Part shown: in pieces, positions 57,729-64,000 of the stretch
Numbering within the stretch: position 1 is the first letter of the stretch
How the letters are laid out: each line of letters starts with the position of its first letter
NCBI GenBank assembly: GCA_021234155.1
Contig: JAJEKV010000031.1
Span: forward strand, 12,078,301-12,142,300
Source: Isoetes taiwanensis
Lineage: Eukaryota > Streptophyta > Lycopodiopsida > Isoetales > Isoetaceae
Length of the DNA: 64,000 nucleotides
Direction: 5' to 3'
Notes under the pieces: model-generated
Database searches by the model: none
Seen by the model: the letters and a program-made list of their open reading frames with translations, nothing else
Told to the model about the DNA's origin: nothing
Made by a program: the position numbers and the translations under genes

Positions 57729-58362
57729 GTACTATTTGATTGCTGTTTTATTTTTTATTTTTCTGTAGTACATTCTTAGCTAAATCTAAAATCGTTGTTG
57801 TATTCATAGTTAGAAGCATGTGCTTGTATATGTTGTAAGTCAAACCTGAACTTGCAGTTAACTCATAGGTAAAAGCATGCATTTGTGAGTTGCAGCTACA
57901 AGCTTAAGCACATGTTCTAGTTAATGTTTACTACCATCTTAATCATTCCAGTCACAGTTGCAATTGCAGGTGGAAGCTTACAGTTGTTTGTTGCAGATGT
58001 GTCATGCCTTACTATTTACAGTCTCAGTCTCAGCCATGGTGCACCATGCCTTAGTAGTTGCAGATTCAGCCACAGTCATAGTGAGAGAGTGTGTCATGCA
58101 GTTGCAGCTTCCAGCTTGAAGCTTGTGTCCCATAGGTTTAGTCACAGCTTGCAGCTTGAAGCTTGTGTCCCATAGGTCACAGTTGCAGCTTCCAGCTTGA
58201 AGCGTGTGTCATAGGTCAAAGATACAGCTTGCAGCTTGAAGCTTCTGTCCCATAGGTCAAAGTTACATCTTGCAACTTGTGTCTTATAGCTGCAAGTTAA
58301 TGGCAGTCAATTGTTTATCTAATTTATTCAATATTCTAATTTAGTGTCTCTTTGTGTTTTAG
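57729..58362 (+). repeat. Intron with GTTGCAG-rich degenerate repeats
   Basis: At about 58104-58290 a 40-55 bp unit with CAGCTTGCAGCTTGAAGCTT and GTGTCCCATAGGT occurs four to five times. Earlier parts are rich in AGTTGCAG and AGTTAA words. Confidence 0.7.
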
Positions 58363-58731
58363 AGATGTCGAGGATTTCTATTGCAGAACATGATGTGAAC
58401 AAGCTGACTATCGAACTGACGAAAGGTGTAGTGTCATCAAAGAAAATATTAAAGGTTTAGAAGCTAGGCAAGTTCGTGTGGCCAATGAGATTAAGAAGTA
58501 CCAAGATTTGTGCACAAAGCTCTCAAGTGCAGCGAAGGAGGGTGTTGAGGCAGTAATTGACTTGCAAGAAAGAGATCTAGAAGAATTGGGTCTAGCTTTG
58601 AAGCAAGCTCTCGATGACTTACTGAATTCAGAGATTTCTAGAGATGTCGAGTTGGAGCAGCTAAACAAATTGAGGCCCTGCCTTATGAGGCTGTTGGCAT
58701 CTCGATCCAGCATGTGCAAACCTTTTGAGTT

Positions 58732-59297
58732 TGATGGCGGGTTTTCCCACACCCCCATCATTCGACCTCAAAGGCAGAAATCAAGATCATCCGGTGCTGC
58801 TAGATTAAAACAAAATACTTGACCAGAATTGGAATAAGAATAAGAAAATAATATGGGCCCAAAAATCTTCTTTTATAATCAAGAACTGGCATGGAAATAC
58901 AATGGAAATCATCCTCCCATGTCTCTGAACCATGGGAGGCTTCTACACCAGATCATGTGGAGGCTGCCACCCTCCATAAAATCGTGGAGCAGGGAGAGAG
59001 GAGGAGCTCGTGGTCCTCAAAACAGTTATATAATTCCTGCCTCTTCATCTCCACCCTTCAATATGCACCACTTAATCTTGCCACTCCATTTGTGCCTCTT
59101 CATCATAGCCTTCCATTTTTTTGCCTCTTTATCCTGGCCATAGAACATGCACCCTTCTTCAACCATTAACAATATTTTTTAAGAGCCTTTATATTGAGCT
59201 CTTTTACAATATCACAATTTCTTCACAACCTCCCCCTCCAATGGTTTTGTTTCCCAAATCTTTTCATGTTGACCGGGTGCCAAAAACCCGGTCAACA
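58732..59297 (-). repeat. 3' LTR of the non-autonomous element
   Basis: On the plus strand it starts TGATGGCGGG and ends CCCGGTCAACA. Its end forms the perfect hairpin GTTGACCGGGT / ACCCGGTCAAC. Confidence 0.92.
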
Positions 59298-59388
59298 TCT
59301 CGCCCAAACAAAAAATGAGCCGGTCCCCTCGGCGATTTTCATATGTTTAATACAATAAGTTAGTCTTTTTTGGCACAAAAAAGATCTA

Positions 59389-59545
59389 ACTGGGGGTTTT
59401 AACGGATCCCTCCAAACCTTTCTAAATAATTCAAAGATGGGGGTTTTAACGGATCCCTCCAAACCTTTCTGAAGATGGGGGTTTTAACGGATCCCTCCAA
59501 ACCTTTTTTAAAGATGGGGGTTTTAACGGATCCCTCCAAACCTTT
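59389..59545. repeat. Four tandem copies of a ~37-47 bp unit in the element interior
   Basis: GGGGGTTTTAACGGATCCCT followed by CCAAACCTTT recurs at about 59392, 59439, 59475 and 59516. Confidence 0.88.
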
Positions 59546-60711
59546 CAAAATGATTCGAAAATACATTTAAAGCTTTTTTCGTGAACTTCACACCATGTAA
59601 TTTGTATGCCAAGATAATAAAAAATCAATGGTAATTTCGGGCTTTGGGTAAAGGCTCAAATGAATGTAGAGACAAATGTCAAGAAAATATATTCTTTTTG
59701 GCAAGGTAAGGGGAAGGGGGTCAAATTTTAGGAGAGGGACGCCCAAACAAAAATTTGTGTATCATGATTTAATGGGCTAAGCAAGGAAAAAGCAATGGTC
59801 GAGAAAGGAGACATGAAAATAAAAAATTAAAAAATTAAGAATGGCGGATAGAATAAATAGGGCAGGGCACGAATAATAGGGCAACACAGCAGAGATTTCG
59901 GCAGCAGCTATGAAGGTCGAGAGATTAGCGCCGGCTTTTCATAGATTTTAGCATATGTATAGGCAGAATCGGCAGAAAATATCCAAGTAGCGCAGGATCC
60001 GGCAGGCATTTGGCCAGGTTTGTGGAGATTGGAAAAATAGGTTTTGAGCACAGCCGATTCTGAGTTTTGATAGGCCTACAACATTGTTGATCTCTGGATA
60101 GAAACAACGGTAAGGGAAAAGTAGAGCAGAAGCGAGGATTCAGAGAAGGTACATCATATGTTGTATGGATTTTTGCTCAGAATACTTAGTTAAGGAGCAT
60201 AAATTTCTGTCTTCTTGTTTCCACCGAGGACTGTGAGAATAAAGTGACGGGCCCATATTATTGCACCCAAATGGCAATGCAGCTGTGAACCAGAACCAAT
60301 AGCAACGCTGTTGTTGAAGCACAAAACAAGAAACAACTGCCCACAAAGAAGGGATGCAGTCAAGAGATTTCGGCCCCTGCCTTCACCATCCATTTGCTCA
60401 TACAAATCTGCAGAAACATATCCATATCCAGATATTCCAGCTGTGAGAGATAGATAACAAGATATGCAGTATTGAGTACTCCTGGATTATAAAATACGCC
60501 AACAAGTGACAAGCCAAGTATGCACAAGAACAAACAACTGAGTGCAACAGAACTGATGCCCGAAATGAACAGAACAATATGAGACCAGTGATGCAAATAA
60601 GGCTAGCTTTAGCTTCATAGCCCTGCAGATCCTTTTGAATATTAGATTGTTGCATATATCTCCGTCCCAAATAAATCTAAAGCACCAAAAGCGGATCAGG
60701 GGAAGAACATG
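59546..60711. other. Interior of the non-autonomous LTR element, no pol
   Basis: Several overlapping short minus-strand frames with hydrophobic stretches (for example LFISGISSVALSCLFLCILG) but no retroelement domain. They could be a captured fragment of a host membrane-protein gene, or chance. Confidence 0.35.
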
Positions 60712-60729
60712 ATCTCGGTAGAACCTCCA
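60712..60729 (-). other. Primer binding site (tRNA-Gln type)
   Basis: TGGAGGTTCTACCGAGAT is complementary to ATCTCGGTAGAACCTCCA, which matches a plant tRNA-Gln 3' end as I recall it. This sets the element's orientation to minus. Confidence 0.65.
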
Positions 60730-60732
60730 TAA

Positions 60733-61299
60733 TGATGGCGGGTTTTCCCACACCCCCATCATTCGACCTCAAAGGCGTAAATCAAGATCATCCAGGTCTT
60801 TGCTAGATTAAAACAAAATACTTGACCAGAATTGGAATAAGAATAAGAAAATAATACGGGCCCAAAAATCTTCTTTTATAATCAAGAACTGGCATGGAAA
60901 TACAATGGAAATCATCCTCCCATGTCTCTGAACCATGAGAGGCTTCTACACCAGATCATGTGGAGGCTGCCACCCTCCACAAAATCATGGAGCAGGGAGA
61001 GAGGAGGAGCTCGTGCTCCTCAAAACAGTTATATAATTCCTGCCTCTTCATCTCCACCCTTCAATATGCACCACTTAATCTTGCCACTCCATTTGTGCCT
61101 CTTCATCATAGCCTTCCATTTTTTTGCCTCTTTATCCTGGCCATAGAACATGCACCCTTCTTCAACCATTAACAATATTTTTTAAGAGCCTTTATATTGA
61201 GCTCTTTTACAATATCACAATTTCTTCACAAACCCCCCCCCAATGGTTTTGTTTCCCAAATCTTTTCATGTTGACCGGGTGCCAAAAACCCGGTCAACA
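60733..61299 (-). repeat. 5' LTR of the non-autonomous element
   Basis: 567 bp, same ends as the other LTR. On the minus strand CAATATAAAGG is a plausible TATA region. Confidence 0.92.
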
Positions 61300-61494
61300 G
61301 AGTTCGATCCTTGTTTGCCTACCCAAACACCGGTCGTTGTTCATAGTATGAAGGAAGATTTGAGCATTAATTTGAATGAAGCATGCCCATTTTGTAACAG
61401 GTCACTGACATTGGATGATATGCTCTTGCCAATCATTATTGTGGAGTGTAGACATGCATATCATGTGGCATGTTGCGTAGTGCATTTCAGGTAG

Positions 61495-62722
61495 CATCTT
61501 CCCATGCCATTATTTTCTGAATTCGAAGAGGATGGAGTTAGGGTTCGAAGAGGGTGGAGTTTTCGAACTCAAAAGGGTGGGTGAGGAATGGATCCATGTG
61601 GAAAGGGTTGGGCTCTTCCCACATGGACCCAATCCAACTTCAAATTGAAAACAAGTACCTTATATATGACTATTTTTTTAAGACCTAAGCATGTGGGATA
61701 TTTCAACCACTACAAAACAAACAGCAAACTTTGTGGCAAGCTGCACCTTTTGCCTGATTTCCTTTATGGCCTGGACAAAGTTTCGTTATCACAAGGAAAA
61801 CTATAGAAATGAAAGCTATTGTAGTGGAGCAATACACCATCTTAGCTACTTATCATCCTTCTCTCCCTGCTGCAGTCAACACAAGATAATGGACAATCTT
61901 TCCCTGCTGCAGCCAACAAAAGCTAATAGACAAAGCAATGCAAATGAAAAACTTCAAACTAAAACAGTGATAATACAATTTTGCATTCCAAAACAGAGCA
62001 GGGTTATTTCTTTGTATTCAAGCTGCAATTGACAGTACAGTACAAGTCCAAGTTTCGTTATCACAAGGAAAACTATAGAAATGAAAGCTATTGTAGTGGA
62101 GCAATACACCATCTTAGCTACTTATCTCAATATGATTTAGCAATCACTTTATTCATTTTTCTTCCAAACTAATAAAACTTTTACCACTGTTATCATCCTT
62201 GTCTCCCTGCTGCAGTCAACACAAGATAATGGACAATCTCTCCCTGCTGCAGCCAACAAAAGCTAATAGACAAAGCAATGCAAATAAAAAACTTCAAACT
62301 AAAACGTTGATAGTACAATTTTGCATCCCAAAAGCAGGCGGGGATATTTCTTTGTATTCAAGCTGCAATTGTGATCTGATTACAAGTCCAAGTTGGACAT
62401 TCAAATATTCAAATAATCGTTTGCTGATGATGCAACATCAAGCAACAATAAGATTTACAATAAGGCCTATTTCCAGGTGAATGCTTCAACTTCACAATGT
62501 AGATTCTTCAACACTGCGTGTAACTTCTGTAACTGTAATAATTGTATGTCTCCCATGTAGCAGCAAATAATATGCTCAGTGAACTCACAGAAGGTAGAGT
62601 CTTCTTAAACCTGCAACAAATAATGGTACAGTAAAGTCTCAATGCAATGCATGGAAGAAGAATTAAATCTGTATTATGTACAAGTACCTTTGTCTTCAAG
62701 AAGCAGCCTTCCACATTTACTG
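61495..62722. other. Region between the two converging genes
   Basis: No gene. It contains a tandem duplication: copy 1 at 61779-62049 and copy 2 at 62050-62394 (AAGTTTCGTTATCACAAGG, CCCTGCTGCAGYCAACA). Copy 2 carries an extra ~62 bp near 62128-62190. Confidence 0.7.
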
Positions 62723-63100
62723 TTAGTCTTCATCATCACTTAACACATCAGGAAGATTGTCTAAAATTTTCTCACTATCAGCTTCATTGAGTGTGTATAC
62801 AACTTTGTTTCCCTTCAGCCGATGTTTCGCTTGTGGCATGGCCAACTTAATTCCACAAACTTGAGTGGCGTACACTATTGCATTTGGCTGATCAGAGCAT
62901 AAAACATAGCTGGTTTGTGATCTTGCTCCCTCAACTTATTAAAACCATCTAACAACATTTGCAACCTCACATGATGTATGCAGCAGCAAGAGTTAAATTG
63001 CTTCAATTTCAGTACATACCATGGCTTTAATTTTTCAAATGCCCTTTGATGGATCTTCACCTCTGGATATTGCTCTTTGAATTTAAGAAATAGTTCGGAC
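62723..63100 (-). pseudogene. Transposase-like protein, C-terminal exon(s)
   Basis: Minus strand. After the acceptor TTATGCAG the frame reads SELFLKFKEQYPEVKIHQRA, FEKLKPWYV and NSCCCIHHVRLQMLLDGFNK. I associate this set (FKxxxPxxKIxxRxFExLKP, then CCCxxHV) with uncharacterised transposon proteins seen in many eukaryotes. The frame stops at 62875; a different phase then stays open to a TAA at 62723-62725 (IVYATQVCGIKLAMPQAKHR, ending LPDVLSDDED), so a shift separates the two parts. Family name not known to me. Confidence 0.5.
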
Positions 63101-63730
63101 TGCATAACAAAGTCGTAGTGAGTTCATATTCATGGCCTACATATAAGAAAGAGCTCACAAATAACAACTAAAGCTATAACTAGTACACAACAAAGCTCAT
63201 GCAACTCTAGTTGCACTGCATTTGCAACTAGAACTACAACACCAACTACAACTATCATACATTTGCATTTGCGAATCAAAAAACAACAACTACCACTATT
63301 AATCAATTTGTCATTATCACCGCGAATCTGTAACTATTTGTAAATATGACCTGCACCTGTAACTGATTGAAACATGACTATAACTAACTGTAGCTATTTT
63401 CGGACTGCAATTATTGTCTGACTGCAACTAGCTATAGCTAGTTTCTAATCAGATAACCATTATGCGATCAGAATCGCTATTGGGAGTATGTTTGTGACTG
63501 AACACAGAACCTACTAGTCTACTCCAACTACAACTTCAAAGTAGGAGCTACAATTTCAGGATTGGAACTAAAACTTGAACTATAACATGATCTCTACCAT
63601 ACAAGAACTTGGAACTCTAACTACTCATAATGTAGTCAACTACTACTATCATCTTTCACAAATAACAAATTAAAGAAAAAAAACAAATGTCGTACAAACA
63701 TATAAAATCTAACCAAGCAACTTGCATTAT
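63101..63730 (-). other. Probable intron of the transposase-like gene, AACTA-rich
   Basis: On the minus strand it is full of AGTTGTAG, AGTTATAG and AGTTGCAA words. No coding frame. Confidence 0.45.
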
Positions 63731-63996
63731 CTAGTGGCGCTTATCTATTGCCATTGCAATATTTCTCGGATGGACTCCCAAAACTTTACCCAAGTTTCTC
63801 TTACTAATAGTCTTACTTGTGCAACCACCATCTCCAATAGCCATTGCAAATTTTTTTTTATTTTGCCATGGAGTCTATGCTTATAGAAGATTTTTCTGAT
63901 TTGAATGTTTCCTCTAATGTTACCAACCAACTGATTTTTCACCTCCATATTCCTGAATTCTTCACCAAGAAACTCTCTAACTTCTTTATCTTTCAT
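63731..63996 (-). pseudogene. Transposase-like protein, upstream exon with a helix-turn-helix-like segment
   Basis: The frame 63996-63745 begins MKDKEVREFLGEEFRNMEVK. After a slip at an A9 run near 63850 the alternative frame reads CTSKTISKRNLGKVLGVHPR and NIAMAIDKRH and stops at 63731. SKRNLGKVLGVHPRNIAMAI resembles a DNA-binding helix-turn-helix at the start of a transposase. Likely the N-terminal part of the protein whose C-terminus is at 62723-63100. Confidence 0.4.
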
Positions 63997-64000
63997 GAAA

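Larger units (their letters stand above)
58732..61299 (-). mobile_element. Non-autonomous LTR retrotransposon, 2.57 kb
   Basis: LTRs 58732-59297 (566 bp) and 60733-61299 (567 bp), about 98% alike by eye, flanked by GAGTT on both sides (58727-58731 and 61300-61304). On the minus strand each starts TGTTGACCGGGT and ends CGCCATCA. The primer site TGGAGGTTCTACCGAGAT (60729-60712) lies 3 bases inside the 5' LTR. The 1.4 kb interior has no gag or pol. It is too large for a classical TRIM and much smaller than a LARD. Confidence 0.92.
57213..61494 (+). pseudogene. Unknown gene with predicted coiled coil and C-terminal RING-like Cys/His cluster, split by an LTR element
   Basis: Exon 57213-57728 starts after TTTACAG and ends CCAG/GTACT; from the ATG at 57218 it codes MEAVPNDAIPNLSSKGLTFK and KMWGPKVNGKSCYRFRLLKE. 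The next exon begins at 58363 after TTTTAG in phase, has one frame slip near 58420-58450, then reads a helical, Glu/Leu/Lys-rich segment (KEGVEAVIDLQERDLEELGL) that could form a coiled coil. At 58731 the LTR element interrupts; from 61305 the frame continues in phase with CPFC, CRHAYHVACC, to a TAG at 61494. The final part resembles a truncated RING or other zinc site. I do not recognise the family. It is probably transposon-borne (see findings). Confidence refers to the existence of the broken gene. Confidence 0.6.

Overview
This window looks like nuclear DNA of a seed plant, in a transposon-rich part of the genome. Evidence: an intron-containing peroxisomal short-chain dehydrogenase gene, an ankyrin-repeat membrane protein, a plant-type C2-domain protein, and many plant transposon families (Gypsy, Copia, a LINE with a DUF4283-type ORF1, CACTA, a MULE-like element, Helitron). 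The density and nesting of decayed elements fit a gymnosperm or another large genome, but that is inference; no species is identified.

Layout. 1-958: 3' part of a C2-domain protein gene (+). 959-9900: no intact gene; local repeats, a decayed LINE C-terminus (5.9-6.3 kb) and an unidentified decayed coding region (7.0-8.6 kb). 10058-11706: a complete six-exon gene on the minus strand for an IBR1/DHRS4-like peroxisomal dehydrogenase. 12.0-13.6 kb: Helitron N-terminal remnant. 16.0-18.65 kb: six tandem ~410-460 bp units that each carry tRNA-like promoter boxes on the minus strand. 19862-22285: intronless ankyrin-repeat protein with four membrane segments. 22.9-28.06 kb: decayed Gypsy pol, split by a 1.7 kb CACTA-like element (TSD ACT) and a 0.87 kb MULE-like element (8-9 bp TSD). 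28.38-28.73 kb: a series of small hairpins with a nearly invariant loop. 28.7-38.6 kb: no convincing gene; several repeats.

38599-49069 is a very long LINE (minus strand) with poly(A) and a 10 bp target duplication CCAAAGTGCA; a second LINE-like fragment (+) lies inside it. 50139-55798 is a young Copia element (696 bp LTRs, TSD GCTGC) with broken coding frames. 57.2-64.0 kb holds two converging decayed genes: a plus-strand gene with a predicted coiled coil and a RING-like Cys/His cluster, and a minus-strand transposase-like gene. The plus-strand gene is split by a 2.57 kb non-autonomous LTR element (58732-61299, TSD GAGTT) whose primer site matches a tRNA-Gln 3' end as I recall it.

Only three host-like genes are supported: the C2 protein (partial), the dehydrogenase (complete) and the ankyrin protein (complete). 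They show no obvious functional link. Most of the rest is transposon-derived, and the insertion order can be read from target duplications and interrupted frames. The least familiar material is the two-gene locus at the right end, the tRNA-like tandem array, the hairpin series, and two short compound palindromes at 5.8 and 29.6 kb. All assignments come from reading the sequence; no database search was run.
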